Shown here one piece after another: positions 1-12,468 of a stretch of DNA of 64,000 bases (its first letter is position 1; every line of letters begins with the position of its first letter). This DNA comes from Urophycis tenuis (taxonomy: Eukaryota > Chordata > Actinopteri > Gadiformes > Phycidae): NCBI GenBank assembly GCA_036785325.1, contig JAXIVH010000050.1, forward strand, positions 496,001 through 560,000. The letters run 5' to 3'. Under the pieces are notes generated by a model. It worked only from the letters and a program-made list of their open reading frames with translations, searched no databases and was not told the DNA's origin. The position numbers and the translations under genes are program-made.

Positions 1-164
1 AAGTTGACCTTAGAGAAGACTCAATGGCTTACTTTCCTCACCCAAAACAACAATTTCTTGGGGTAGTCTATTCTCGCCGTAGGTACTTCGGTAATGGGTT
101 TTTTTGTGAAAAGTTTTCCGGATGAAATGCATGCTGGGTAATTGTCTTCTTCCTCCAATATGTC
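1..164. repeat. subtelomeric flank, copy 1
   Basis: Non-coding sequence that recurs at 63532-63700 in the same orientation with roughly nine in ten bases shared by eye. In both places it leads directly into TTAGGG-like repeats through the words CAAGTGTAGG. I see no gene in it. Confidence 0.8.
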
Positions 165-1075
165 AAGTGTAGGTTAAGGTTAGGGTAGATTTAGGGGTAG
201 AGTTAGCAGTTAACCTTAACGTTAGGTTTGAAGTAAATGGGAGGGGTTGCGGTTAGGGTTAAGGTTAGGGCTGAGGTTAGGGTTAGGTATAAGGTTACGG
301 TTTAGGGTTAAGGTTAGGGTTAAGGTTAGGGTTACGGTTAGGGCTAAGGTTAGGGCTAAGGTTAGAGTAAGGGTTAGGGTTAGCGTTACGGTTAGGGTAA
401 GGTTAGGGTTAGGGTTAGAGGTTAGGGGTTAGGGGTTAGGGTTAAGATGAGGGCTGAGGTTAGGGTTAAGGTTAGGGCTGAGGTTAGGGTTAGGTTTAAG
501 GTTAGGGATAAGGTTAGGGTTGGGGTTACGGCTGAGATTGGGGTTAAGGTTAGGGTTGAGGTTAGGGTTAGTGTTATGGATAAGGTTAGGTTAAGTGTTA
601 GGGCCAAGGTTAGGGTTAAGGTTATGGTTAAGATTAGGGTTAGGGCTAGAATTAGGGTTAGGGCTAAGGTTAGGGTTAGGGTTATGGCTGAGGTTAGGGC
701 CAAGGTTAGGGTTAGGGTTAAGGTTAGGGTTAGGGCTAAGGTTAGGGTTAGGGTTATGGCTGAGGCTAGGGTTAGGGCTAAAGTTAGGGCAAAGGTTAGA
801 GTTAGGGTTAGCGTTAGAGTTAGGGTAGGGTTAGTGTTGGAGGTTAGGGTAGGCTTAGGGTTAGAGTTAGAGTAGGGGTTAGGGTTAGAATTAGAGTAGG
901 GGTTAGGGTTAGTGTTAAGGCTAAGGTTAGGGGTTGAGGTTAGTGTTAAGATTAGGGCCAAGGTAAGGGTTAGTGTTAGGGTTGAGTTAGGGTTAGGGCT
1001 AAGGTTAGGCCTATGGTTAGGGTTGGGGTTGAGGTTATCCCTAGGGTTAGAGTTAGAGCTAGAGATTGAGGAAGG
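165..1075 (+). repeat. degenerate telomere-like repeat (TTAGGG variants), block 1
   Basis: Imperfect hexamers such as TTAGGG, TTAAGG, TTAGGGC and GGCTGAGG fill about 900 bp, with the G-rich strand on the plus strand throughout. The variant order in 487-590 matches 63743-63850, so the tract was duplicated with its flank. The long leucine/glycine/arginine/valine ORFs here are only translations of the repeat. Confidence 0.9.
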
Positions 1076-1240
1076 TAGAGTCAAGGTGAGACAGTCTGTA
1101 TGGACTGAACTCACCCCCGCCGGATCGGGCTAGTACACTCTATCTCCCCCAACTCCCTCATTTCCATGAGGGAAGACAGGGGAGAAGAGATGGGAGGAGT
1201 ATATATATTTAATATATTTTTTTTTAGTAAATAAATACAT
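1076..1240. other. AT-rich intergenic sequence
   Basis: No gene seen. It contains a short GC-rich stretch ending the telomeric block, then an AT-rich run with poly-T near 1216-1226. Confidence 0.5.
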
Positions 1241-1354
1241 CGAGAGACTCACAGCTGGAGTGGGTTTTAATCTTTGTATTCAAGGTTGTTCCTCCTCTTT
1301 TGATTCCTCGCTGGTGGTGCGTCGTCTCCACCTAGTGGTCGTTTTGTGAAGACG
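1241..1354 (+). repeat. dispersed repeat of about 115 bp, copy 1
   Basis: It starts with ACTCACAGCTGGAGTG and ends with CTAGTGGTCGTTTTGTGA. The same order of words returns at 1552-1674, and the first part returns at 62744-62785. No coding potential. The family is not recognised. Confidence 0.6.
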
Positions 1355-1410
1355 AGTTATAGAAATAGAAATAGAAATACTCTATTGTTTCCAGGTTGGG
1401 AAATTGCATT
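1355..1410 (-). mobile_element. LINE-type 3' tail fragment
   Basis: On the minus strand this reads AATTTCCC, a short spacer, then AGTATTTC followed by TATTTC repeats. It matches the better-preserved plus-strand copy near 62980-63025. The pattern of a short hairpin next to a simple repeat is typical of the 3' ends of fish non-LTR retrotransposons. The exact family is not decided. Confidence 0.5.
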
Positions 1411-1417
1411 AATAGGT

Positions 1418-1551
1418 AAGTAATAATAATAATAACAATAATAATAGGTAATTGCAATAGTTGGTAAGGTAATCTATATTTAATTTATTTATTTATATTT
1501 GTATATTTATTTAGTCTATTTATTTATTCATTTTTGTTTATTTATTTATTT
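1418..1551. repeat. simple repeats (AAT)n and (TTTA)n
   Basis: An AAT/AAC-rich run at about 1422-1448 is followed by a TTTA/TTTG-rich run at about 1480-1551. Low-complexity sequence only. Confidence 0.8.
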
Positions 1552-1674
1552 AGATAAAGAGGATCACAGCTGAAGTGAGTTTTTAGTCTTTGTGTTAAAG
1601 GCTGGTTGCCTTCTTTTGATTCTTCAGTGGTTGTCCATCGCCTCCATCTAGTGGTCGTTTTGTGAATAACAGTT
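1552..1674 (+). repeat. dispersed repeat of about 115 bp, copy 2
   Basis: Same words in the same order as 1241-1354 (CACAGCTGAAGTGAG, then CTAGTGGTCGTTTTGTGA), about 318 bp downstream. The LINE tail and simple repeats lie between the two copies. Confidence 0.6.
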
Positions 1675-1731
1675 GGTAAGGTAATATAAATGGGTTGTGT
1701 AGAGAGCCCGTTCTTTCGATGGCCCTGGCTC

Positions 1732-1831
1732 GGTTAGGTTCGTTAGAGTTATCTCGATGACCCCCCCCCCACCTCATCCAACGACTCGGTTGTTGAATAG
1801 GGGATCAAAGGCAGTTGCACTCGCCAATATC
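1732..1831 (+). repeat. array boundary element, copy 1
   Basis: About 100 bp starting GGTTAGGTTC and ending GCCAATATC, with a poly-C run in the middle. It recurs at 62365-62461 in direct orientation. Here it touches the first satellite base; on the right it follows telomeric repeats. It therefore marks a recurring junction of the subtelomere. Confidence 0.75.
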
Positions 1832-1955
1832 AAGCTTAGATTTCCCCGCTTATAATGAGCCCATCCCCAAGCAATTTGGTTGCTCAGAGACAAAACTGCG
1901 TCAGGTTGACTGAAGTCTACCCAGCAGCTAAAAACATACCTTCAACTTTTCAATG
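1832..1955 (+). repeat. 214-bp satellite, partial first monomer (spacer S0)
   Basis: The left edge of array block I. The monomer enters at AAGCTTAGATTTCCCC and runs to the usual module entry point. Less than one monomer is present. Confidence 0.85.
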
Positions 1956-2166
1956 CACGCGTTTTTTTTGTAACACGTGTAGCTATGATAAAGGACACAT
2001 GTTTTGGCCTGTTTTATTATTCATAGTTGGCTTAACAGTAATAGAATATTATTATATGCTATAAGTGACCAGACGTCCGAGATCAAAACTGGGAGCATAA
2101 TCCCCGAGAAGGGGGAAAAAAAGGGTCAGCTATGTTTAAGTATATATATATATGTGTGTGTATATA

Positions 2167-2222
<56 letters not shown>

Positions 2223-2876
2223 AATCACTTACTTGGAACGGCATGATCCCACATCGCTGTGAAGGGATGGCGTTAACCAGGTGGGCGTGCAACCCCTCGA
2301 GAGAGTTGCTGCCTCACCGGCACTTGTACTTGTTCAGCCGGATGCAGTTCTTCACAACCACCTTCACAGAGACATACAGCTGTATGCCAGGGGGGTCATG
2401 TAACACACAACCTATTGCAAGGTCCTCATTTATGCTGGTGTCATTTTGAAATGTTACCATATACAAGTTTGAATGGTTTTGACACACGATGACTGCAGAG
2501 ACAGCTGCAGGATGGCCCACGAAGCAGGACGGAGGGGGCCTGTGGCTGTGCGGGGAGGACCAGCGGTATGGGTGCTGCCGACACAGGGGGCGGGCGGGCG
2601 CAGGAGGCTTCGGCCGGGTGGAGGACGACAACGCAGTGGGCTGAACGGGCCGGTTGGTGGGAGTCACAGGCTCTGGCTCATCAACAAATAACCTGGAAAT
2701 ATAAAATACACACGTGATCAGTATTGATATTGATATCTTTTATAAGAACACTGTTCATACTGTTTACACTTTTTATACAACTGTTTATACAATGTCCATA
2801 CTGTTTATTTATTAATGTTTATCACTGAAAAATAAAGGTGACTTGGTATGACTTGTGTGCTATTTTCTTTCCACAG
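1956..2876. repeat. composite module U1
   Basis: First of 20 copies of the module that interrupts the satellite. In order: AT-rich left part, (GT)n tract (2169-2219), a minus-strand captured exon (2233-2492), a GC-rich proline-type segment, and an AT-rich right part ending TTTCCACAG. This copy lacks 44 bp of the GC-rich segment (after about 2595) between two GGGC words. The exon carries the TGA stop. It has one uninterrupted GT tract, whereas most copies have two. Confidence 0.9.
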
Positions 2877-5800
2877 CCAACAGAACACACATGAATCAGC
2901 TTATTATTTCGACGACCCATGGGCAAATATAGTCATGCCATACGTCGTTGGAAAGCTTAGATTTCCCCGTTTAAAATGAGCCCATCTCCGAGCAATCTGG
3001 TTGCTCACAGACAAATCTGCGTCAGGTTGACTGAAGTCTACACAGCAGCTAAAGACATACCTTCAACGTTTCAATTAACATCAATCTTTCCTTACAGAAC
3101 ACAAATTAATTAGCTTAGTATTTCAACGACCCTTTAGTGAATATAGTCTTGCCATACGCCGTTGGAAAGCTTAGATTTCCCAGCTTAAAATGAGCCCATC
3201 CTCGAGCAGTCTGGTTGATCACAGACTAAACTGCGTCAGGTTGACTGAAGTCTACCCAGCAGCTAAAAACATACCTTCAACGTTTCAATTAACATCAATC
3301 TTTCCTTACAGAACACAAATTAATTAGCTTAGTATTTCAACGACCCATGAGTCAATATACTCTTGCCATACGCCGTTGGAAAGCTTAGATTTCCCCGCTT
3401 AAAATGAGCCCATCCGCAAGCAGTCTGGTTGATCACAGACTAAACTGCGTCAGGTTGACTGAAGTCTACCCAGCAGCTAAAAACATACCTTCAACGTTTC
3501 AATTAACATCAATCTTTCCTTACAGATCACAAATTAATTAGCTTAGTATTTCAATGACCCATGAGTCAATATAGTCTTGCCATACGCCGTTGGAAAGCTT
3601 AGATTTCCCCGCTTAAAATGAGCCCATCCGCGAGCAGTCTGCTTGCTCACAGACAAAACTGCGTCAGGTTGACTGAAGTCTACCCAGCAGCTAAAAACAT
3701 ACCTTTAACGTTTCAATTAACATCAATCTTTCCTTACAGAACACAAATTAATTAGCTTAGTATTTCAACGACCCTTTGGTGAATATAGTCTTGCCATACG
3801 CCGTTGGAAAGCTTAGATTTCCCCGCTTATAATGAGCCCATCCCTGAGCAATTTGGTTGCTCACAGACTAAACTGCGTCAGGTTGACTGAAGTCTACCCA
3901 GCAGCTAAAAACATACCTTCAACGTTTCAATTAACATCAATCTTTCCTTACAGAACACAAATTAATTAGCTTAGTATTTCAACGACCCATGAGTCAATAT
4001 AGTCTTTCCATACGCCGTTGGAAAGCTTAGATTTCCCCGCTTAAAATGAGCCCATCCGCGAGCAGTCTGGTTGATCACAGACTAAACTGCGTCAGGTTGA
4101 CTGAAGTCTACCCAGCAGCTAAAAACATACCTTCAACGTTTCAATGAACATCAATCTTTCCTTACAGAACACTAATTAATTAGCTTAGTATTTCAACGAC
4201 CCATGAGTCAATATAGTCTTGCCATACGCCGTTGGAAAGCTTAGATTTCCCCGCTTAAAATGAGCCCATCCGCGAGCAGTCTGGTTGATCACAGACTAAA
4301 CTGCGTCAGGTTGACTGAAGTCTACCCAGCAGCTAAAAACATACCTTCAACGTTTCAATTAACATCAATCTTTCCTTACAGAACACAAATTAATTAGCTT
4401 AGTATTTCAACGACCCTTTAGTGAATATAGTCTTGCCATACGCCGTTGGAAAGCTTAGATTTCCCCGCTTAAAATGAGCCCATCCTCGAGCAGTCTGGTT
4501 GATCACAGACTAAACTGCGTCAGGTTGACTGAAGTCTACCCAGCAGCTAAAAACATACCTTCAACGTTTCAATTAACATCAATCTTTCCTTACAGAACAC
4601 AAATTAATTAGCTTAGTATTTCAACGACCCATGAGTCAATATACTCTTTCCATACGCCGTTGGAAAGCTTAGATTTCCCCGCTTAAAATGAGCCCATCCG
4701 CGAGCAGTCTGGTTGATCACAGACTAAACTGCGTCAGGTTGACTGAAGTCTACCCAGCAGCTAAAAACATACCTTCAACGTTTCAATTAACATCAATCTT
4801 TCCTTACAGAACACAAATTAATTAGCTTAGTATTTCAATGACCCATGAGTCAATATAGTCTTGCCATACGCCGTTGGAAAGCTTAGATTTCCCCGCTTAA
4901 AATGAGCCCATCCGCGAGCAGTCTGGTTGATCACAGACTAAACTGCGTCAGGTTGAATGAAGTCTACCCAGCAGCTAAAAACATACCTTTAACGTTTCAA
5001 TTAACATCAATCTTTCCTTACAGAACACAAATTAATTAGCTTAGTATTTCAACGACCCTTTGGTGAATATAGTCTTGCCATACGCCGTTGGAAAGCTTAG
5101 ATTTCCCCGCTTATAATAAGCCCGTCCCAGAGCAATTTGGTTGCTCACAGACTAAACTGCGTCAGGTTGACTGAAGTCTACCCAGCAGCTAAAAACATAC
5201 CTTCAACGTTTCAATTAACATCAATCTTTCCTTACAGAACACAAATTAATTAGCTTAGTATTTCAACGACCCATGAGTCAATATAGTCTTTCCATACGCC
5301 GTTGGAAAGCTTAGATTTCCCCGCTTAAAATGAGCCCATCCGCGAGCAGTCTGGTTGATCACAGACTAAACTGCGTCAGGTTGAATGAAGTCTACCCAGC
5401 AGCTAAAAACATACCTTTAACGTTTCAATTGACATCAATCTTTCCTTACAGAACACAAATTAATTAGCTTAGTATTTCAACGGGCCATTGGTGAATATAG
5501 TCTTGCCATACGCCGTTGAAAAGCTTAGATTTCCCCGCTTAAAATGAGCCCATCCGCGAGCAGTCTGGTTGATCACAGACTAAACTGCGTCAGGTTGACT
5601 GAAGTCTACCCAGCAGCTAAAAACATACCTTCAACGTTTCAATTAACATCAATCTTTCCTTACAGAACACAAATTAATTAGCTTAGTATTTCAACGACCC
5701 TTTGGTGAATATAGTCTTGCCATATGCCGTTGGAAAGCTTAGATTTCCCCGCTTATAATGAGCCCATCCCCGAGCAATTTGGTTGCTCACAGACTAAACT

Positions 5801-6928
5801 GCGTCAGGTTGACTGAAGTCTACCCAGCAGCTAAAAACATACCTTCAACGTTTCAATTAACATCAATCTTTCCTTACAGAACACAAATTAATTAGCTTAG
5901 TATTTCAACGACCCATGAGTCAATATAGTCTTGCCATACGCCGTTGGAAAGCTTAGATTTCCCCGCTTAAAATGAGCCCATCCGCGAGCAGTCTGGTTGA
6001 TCACAGACTAAACTGCGTCAGGTTGAATGAAGTCTACCCAGCAGCCAAAAACATACCTTTAACGTTTCAATTAACATCAATCTTTCCTTACAGAACACAA
6101 ATTAATTAGCTTAGTATTTCAATGGCCCTTTGGTGAATATAGTCTTACCATACGCCGTTGAAAAGCTTAGATTTCCCTGCTTAAAATGAGCCCATCCGCC
6201 AGCAGTCTGGTTGATCACAGACAAAACTGTGTCAGGTTGAGTGAAGTCTACCCAGCAGCTAAAAACATACCTTCAACGTTTCAATTAACATCAATCTTTC
6301 CTTACAGAACACAAATTAATTATCTTAGTATTTCAACGACCCATGAGTCAATATAGTCTTGCCATACGCCGTTGGAAAGCTTAGATTTCCCCGCTTAAAA
6401 TGAGCCCATCCCCAAGCAATTTGGTTGCTCAGAGACAAAACTGTGTCAGGTTGACTGAAGTCTACCCAGCAGCTAAAAACATACCTTCAACGTTTCAATT
6501 AACATCAATCTTTCCTTACAGATCACAAATTAATTAGCTTAGTATTTCAACGACCAATGAGTCAATATAGTCTTGCCATACGCCGTTGGAAAGCTTAGAT
6601 TTCCCCGCTTAAAATGAGGCCATCCGCGAGCAGTCTGCTTGCTCACAGACAAAACTGCGTCAGGTTGACTGAAGTCTACCCAGCAGCTAAAAACATACCT
6701 TCAACGTTTCAATTAAGATCAATCTTTCAATAAAGAACAGAAATTAATTAGCTTAGTATTTCAACGACCCATGACTCAATATAATCTTGCCATACGCCGT
6801 TGGGAACCTTAGATTTCCCCGCTTAAAATGAGCCCATCCCCGAGCAATTTGGTTGCTCAAAGACAAAACTGCGTCAGGTTGACTGAAGTCTACCCAGCAG
6901 CTAAAAACATACCTTCAACTTTTCAATT
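2877..6928 (+). repeat. 214-bp satellite run S1, 19 monomers
   Basis: The length is exactly 19 x 214 minus 14. Monomers differ by scattered substitutions such as GATCACAGACTAAAC versus GCTCACAGACAAAAC. The last full monomer (near 6716) is the variant with AAGATCAATCTTTCAATAAAG, here called type B, which often precedes a module. No ORF of interest. Confidence 0.95.
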
Positions 6929-7174
6929 CACGCGTTTTTTTTGTAATACGTGTAGCTATGATAAAGGACACATGTTTTGGCCTGTTTTATTATTCATAGT
7001 TGGCTTAACAGTAATAGAATATTATTATATGCTATAAGTGACCAGACGTCCGAGATCAAAACTGGGAGCATAATCCCCGAGAAGGGGGAAAAAAAGGGTC
7101 AGCTATGTTTAAGTATATATATATATGTGTGTGTATATATGCGAGTGTGTGTATGTGTGTGTATATATGCGCAC

Positions 7175-7227
<53 letters not shown>

Positions 7228-7925
7228 AATCACTTACTTGGAACGGCATGATCCCACATCGCTGTGAAGGGATGGCGTTAACCAGGTGGGCGTGCAACCC
7301 CTCGAGAGAGTTGCTGCCTCACCGGCACTTGTACTTGTTCAGCCGGATGCAGTTCTTCACAACCACCTTCACAGAGACATACAGCTGTATGCCAGGGGGG
7401 TCCTGTAACACACAACCTATTGCAAGGTCCTCATTTATGCTGGTGTCATTTTGAAATGTTACCATATACAAGTTTGAATGGTTTTGACACACGATGACTG
7501 CAGAGACAGCTGCAGGATGGCCCACGAAGCAGGACGGAGGGGGCCTGTGGCTGTGCGGGGAGGACCAGCGGTATGGGTGCTGCCGACACAGGGGGCGGGC
7601 GGGCCACAGGCTGATGCAGCAGGAGGCCTCGGCTGGAGGCGGGTGGGCGCAGGAGGCTTCGGCCGGGTGGAGGACGACAACGCAGTGGGCTGAACGGGCC
7701 GGTTGGTGGGAGTCACAGGCTCTGGCTCATCAACAAATAACCTGGAAATATAAAATACACACGTGATCAGTATTGATATTGATATCTTTTATAAGAACAC
7801 TGTTCATACCGTTTACACTTTTTATACAACTGTTTATACAATGTCCATACTGTTTATTTATTAATGTTTATCACTGAAAAATAAAGGTGACTTGGTATGA
7901 CTTGTGTGCTATTTTCTTTCCACAG
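6929..7925. repeat. composite module U2
   Basis: Full-length module (997 bp) with captured exon at 7238-7497 on the minus strand. The exon carries the TGA stop. The GT tract ends at 7224 and is preceded by a TATATATGCGCACGCG block. Confidence 0.9.
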
Positions 7926-9837
7926 CCAACAGAACACACATGAATCAGCTTATTATTTCGACGACCCATGGGCAAATATAGTCATGCCATACGTCGTTGG
8001 AAAGCTTAGATTTCCCCGTTTAAAATGAGCCAATCTCCGAGCAATTTGGTTGCTCACAGACAAATCTGCATCAGGTTGACTGAAGTCTACACAGCAGCTA
8101 AAGACATACCTTCAACGTTTCAATTAACATCAATCTTTCCTTACAGAACACAAATTATTTAGCTTAGTATTTCAACGACCCTTTAGTGAATATAGTCTTG
8201 CCATACGCCGTTGGAAAGCTTAGATTTCCCCGCTTAAAATGAGCCCATCCTCGAGCAGTCTGGTTGATCACAGACTAAACTGCGTCAGGTTGACTGAAGT
8301 CTACCCAGCAGCTAAAAACATACCTTCAACGTTTCAATTAACATCAATCTTTCCTTACAGACCACAAATTAATTAGCTTAGTATTTCAATGACCCATGAG
8401 TCAATATAGTCTTGCCATACGCCGTTGGAAAGCTTAGATTTCCCCGCTTAAAATGAGCCCATCCGCGAGCAGTCTGGTTGATCACAGACTAAACTGCGTC
8501 AGGTTGACTGAAGTCTACCCAGCAGCTAAAAACATACCTTCAACGTTTCAATTAACATCAATCTTTCCTTACAGACCACAAATTAATTAGCTTAGTATTT
8601 CAATGACCCATGAGTCAATATAGTCTTGCCATACGCCGTTGGAAAGCTTAGATTTCCCCGCTTAAAATGAGCCCATCCGCGAGCAGTCTGGTTGATCACA
8701 GACTAAACTGCGTCAGGTTGAATGAAGTCTACCCAGCAGCTAAAAACATACCTTTAACGTTTCAATTGACATCAATCTTTCCTTACAGAACACAAATTAA
8801 TTAGCTTAGTATTTCAACGGGCCATGGGTGAATATAGTCTTGCCATACGCCGTTGAAAAGCTTAGATTTCCCCGCTTAAAATGAGCCCATCCGCGAGCAG
8901 TCTGGTTGATCACAGACTAAACTGCGTCAGGTTGACTGAAGTCTACCCAGCAGCTAAAAACATACCTTCAACGTTTCAATTAACATCAATCTTTCCTTAC
9001 AGAACACAAATTAATTAGCTTAGTATTTCAATGACCCATGAGTCAATATAGTCTTGCCATAGGCCGTTGGAAAGCTTAGATTTCCCCGCTTAAAATGAGC
9101 CCATCCGCGAGCAGTCTGGTTGATCACAGACTAAACTGCGTCAGGTTGAATGAAGTCTACCCAGCAGCTAAAAACATACCTTTAACGTTTCAATTAACAT
9201 CAATCTTTCCTTACAGAACACAAATTAATTAGCTTAGTATTTCAAAGGCCCTTTGGTGTATATAGTCTTGCCATACGCCGTTGAAAAGCTTAGATTTCCC
9301 CGCTTATAATGAGCCCATCCCCAAGCAATTTGGTTGCTCAGAGACAAAACTGTGTCAGGTTGACTGAAGTCTACCCAGCAGCTAAAAACATACCTTCAAC
9401 GTTTCAATTAACATCAATCTTTCCTTACAGAACACAAATTAATTAGCTTAGTATTTCAACGACCCATGAGTCAATATAGTCTAGCCATACGCCGTTGGAA
9501 AGCTTAGATTTCCCTGCTTAAAATGAGCCCATCCGCGAGCAGTCTGCTTGCTCACAGACAAAACTGCGTCAGGTTGACTGAAGTCTACCCAGCAGCTAAA
9601 AACATACCTTCAACGTTTCAATTAAGATCAATCTTTCAATAAAGAACAGAAATTAATTAGCTTAGTATTTCAACGACCCATGACTCAATATAGTCTTGCC
9701 ATACGCCGTTGGGAACCTTAGATTTCCCCGCTTAAAATGAGCCCATCCGCGAGCAATTTGGTTGCTCACAGACTAAACTGCGTCAGGTTGAATGAAGTCT
9801 ACCCAGCAGCTAAAAACATACCTTCAACTTTTCAATT
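7926..9837 (+). repeat. 214-bp satellite run S2, 9 monomers
   Basis: The length is exactly 9 x 214 minus 14. A type B monomer (near 9622) lies just before the next module. Confidence 0.95.
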
Positions 9838-10053
9838 CACGCGTTTTTTTTGTAATACGTGTAGCTATGATAAAGGACACATGTTTTGGCCTGTTTTATT
9901 ATTCATAGTTGGCTTAACAGTAATAGAATATTATTATATGCTATAAGTGACCAGACGTCCGAGATCAAAACTGGGAGCATAATCCCCGAGAAGGGGGAAA
10001 AAAAGGGTCAGCTATGTTTAAGTATATATATATATGTGTGTGTATATATGCGC

Positions 10054-10134
<81 letters not shown>

Positions 10135-10832
10135 AATCACTTACTTGGAACGGCATGATCCCACATCGCTGTGAAGGGACGGCGTTAACCAGGTGGGCGT
10201 GCAACCCCTCGAGAGAGTTGCTGCCTCACCGGCACTTGTACTTGTTCAGCCGGATGCAGTTCTTCACAACCACCTTCACAGAGACATACAGCTGTATGCC
10301 AGGGGGGTCATGTAACACACAACCTATTGCAAGGTCCTCATTTATGCTGGTGTCATTTTGAAATGTTACCATATACAAGTTTGAATGGTTTTGACACACG
10401 ATGACTGCAGAGACAGCTGCAGGATGGCCCACGAAGCAGGACGGAGGGGGCCTGTGGCTGTGCGGGGAGGACCAGCGGTATGGGTGCTGCCGACACAGGG
10501 GGCGGGCGGGCCACAGGCTGACGCAGCAGGAGGCCTCGGCTGGAGGCGGGTGGGCGCAGGAGGCTTCGGCCGGGTGGAGGACGACAACGCAGTGGGCTGA
10601 ACGGGCCGGTTGGTGGGAGTCACAGGCTCTGGCTCATCAACAAATAACCTGGAAATATAAAATACACACGTGATCAGTATTGATATTGATATCTTTTATA
10701 AGAACACTGTTCATACCGTTTACACTTTTTATACAACTGTTTATACAATGTCCATACTGTTTATTTATTAATGTTTATCACTGAAAAATAAAGGTGACTT
10801 GGTATGACTTGTGTGCTATTTTCTTTCCACAG
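9838..10832. repeat. composite module U3
   Basis: Module of 995 bp with captured exon at 10145-10404 (minus strand, TGA stop present, CATGTAACAC variant). It has one of the longest GT tracts, about 10055-10131. Confidence 0.9.
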
Positions 10833-11460
10833 CCAACAGAACACACATGAATCAGCTTATTATTTCGACGACCCATGGGCAAATATAGTCATGCCATACG
10901 TCGTTGGAAAGCTTAGATTTCCCCGTTTAAAATGAGCCCATCTCCGAGCAATTTGGTTGCTCACAGACAAATCTGCGTCAGGTTGACTGAAGTCTACACA
11001 GCAGCTAAAGACATACCTTCAACGTTTCAATTAACATCAATCTTTCCTTACAGAACACAAATTAATTAGCTTAGTATTTCAACGACCCTTTAGTGAATAT
11101 AGTCTTGCCATACGCCGTTGGAAAGCTTAGATTTCCCCGCTTAAAATGAGCCCATCCGCGAGCAGTCTGGTTGATCACAGACTAAACTGCGTCAGGTTGA
11201 CTGAAGTCTACCCAGCAGCTAAAAACATACCTTCAACGTTTCAATTAACATCAATCTTTCCTTACAGAACACAAATTAATTAGCTTAGTATTTCAACGAC
11301 CCATGAGTCAATATAGTCTTGCCATACGCCGTTGGAAAGCTTAGATTTCCCCGCTTAAAATGAGCCCATCCGCGAGCAGTCTGGTTGATCACAGACTAAA
11401 CTGCGTCAGGTTGACTGAAGTCTACCCAGCAGCTAAAAACATACCTTCAACTTTTCAATT
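10833..11460 (+). repeat. 214-bp satellite run S3, 3 monomers
   Basis: The length is exactly 3 x 214 minus 14. No type B monomer. Confidence 0.95.
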
Positions 11461-11708
11461 CACGCGTTTTTTTTGTAATACGTGTAGCTATGATAAAGGA
11501 CACATGTTTTGGCCTGTTTTATTATTCATAGTTGGCTTAACAGTAATAGAATATTATTATATGCTATAAGTGACCAGACGTCCGAGATCAAAACTGGGAG
11601 CATAATCCCCGAGAAGGGGGAAAAAAAGGGTCAGCTATGTTTAAGTATATATATATATGTGTGTGTATATATGCGAGTGTGTGTGTGTGTGTGTATATAT
11701 GCGCGCGC

Positions 11709-11770
<62 letters not shown>

Positions 11771-12468
11771 AATCACTTACTTGGAACGGCATGATCCCAT
11801 ATCGCTGTGAAGGGATGGCGTTAACCAGGTGGGCGTGCAACCCCTCGAGAGAGTTGCTGCCTCGCCGGCACTTGTACTTGTTCAGCCGGATGCAGTTCTT
11901 CACAACCACCTTCACAGAGACATACAGCTGTATGCCAGGGGGGTCCTGTAACACATAACCTATTGCAAGGTCCTCATTTATGCTGGTGTCATTTTGAAAT
12001 GTTACCATATACAAGTTTGAATGGTTTTGACACACGATGACTGCAGAGACAGCTGCAGGATGGCCCACGAAGCAGGACGGAGGGGGCCTGTGGCTGTGCG
12101 GGGAGGACCAGCGGTATGGGTGCTGCCGACACAGGGGGCGGGCGGGCCACAGGCTGATGCAGCAGGAGGCCTCGGCTGGAGGCGGGTGGGCGCAGGAGGC
12201 TTCGGCCGGGTGGAGGACGACAACGCAGTGGGCTGAACGGGCCGGTTGGTGGGAGTCACAGGCTCTGGCTCATCAACAAATAACCTGGAAATATAAAATA
12301 CACACGTGATCAGTATTGATATTGATATCTTTTATAAGAACACTGTTCATACCGTTTACACTTTTTATACAACTGTTTATACAATGTCCATACTGTTTAT
12401 TTATTAATGTTTATCACTGAAAAATAAAGGTGACTTGGTATGACTTGTGTGCTATTTTCTTTCCACAG
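11461..12468. repeat. composite module U4
   Basis: Module of 1008 bp. The captured exon at 11781-12040 is open on the minus strand, with no TGA stop, and reads into the donor. One residue differs from the consensus (AIGYVL rather than AIGCVL). The GT tract spans about 11711-11768. Confidence 0.9.

Noticed and set aside
247..1133. Long ORFs rich in Leu, Gly, Arg and Val, and minus-strand ORFs rich in Thr, Leu, Asn and Pro
   Set aside because: They are translations of imperfect TTAGGG repeats in all frames; the same happens at 62027-62221 and 63681-63963.
3100..3112. Acceptor-like CTTTCCTTACAG in every monomer
   Set aside because: No linked branch point, donor or coding frame on the plus strand; its homologue TTTCCACAG at the module edge is part of the same satellite sequence.
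2877..6928. CRISPR-like array
   Set aside because: The repeats are 214 bp, contiguous and diverged, without unique spacers, and the sequence is eukaryotic.
6828..7037. 69-codon plus-strand ORF ending in a membrane-like stretch (MFWPVLLFIVGL), repeated in most modules
   Set aside because: It spans the satellite-module junction, its first half is ordinary satellite, and its conservation is explained by recent array amplification. No homologue is known to me.
6977..7267. ORFs ending in runs of Cys-Val
   Set aside because: They are translations of the (GT)n microsatellite.
7478..7766. Plus-strand ORFs over the GC-rich module segment (71 and 90 codons)
   Set aside because: They lie opposite the captured exon and linker and are antisense shadows in a GC-rich stretch.
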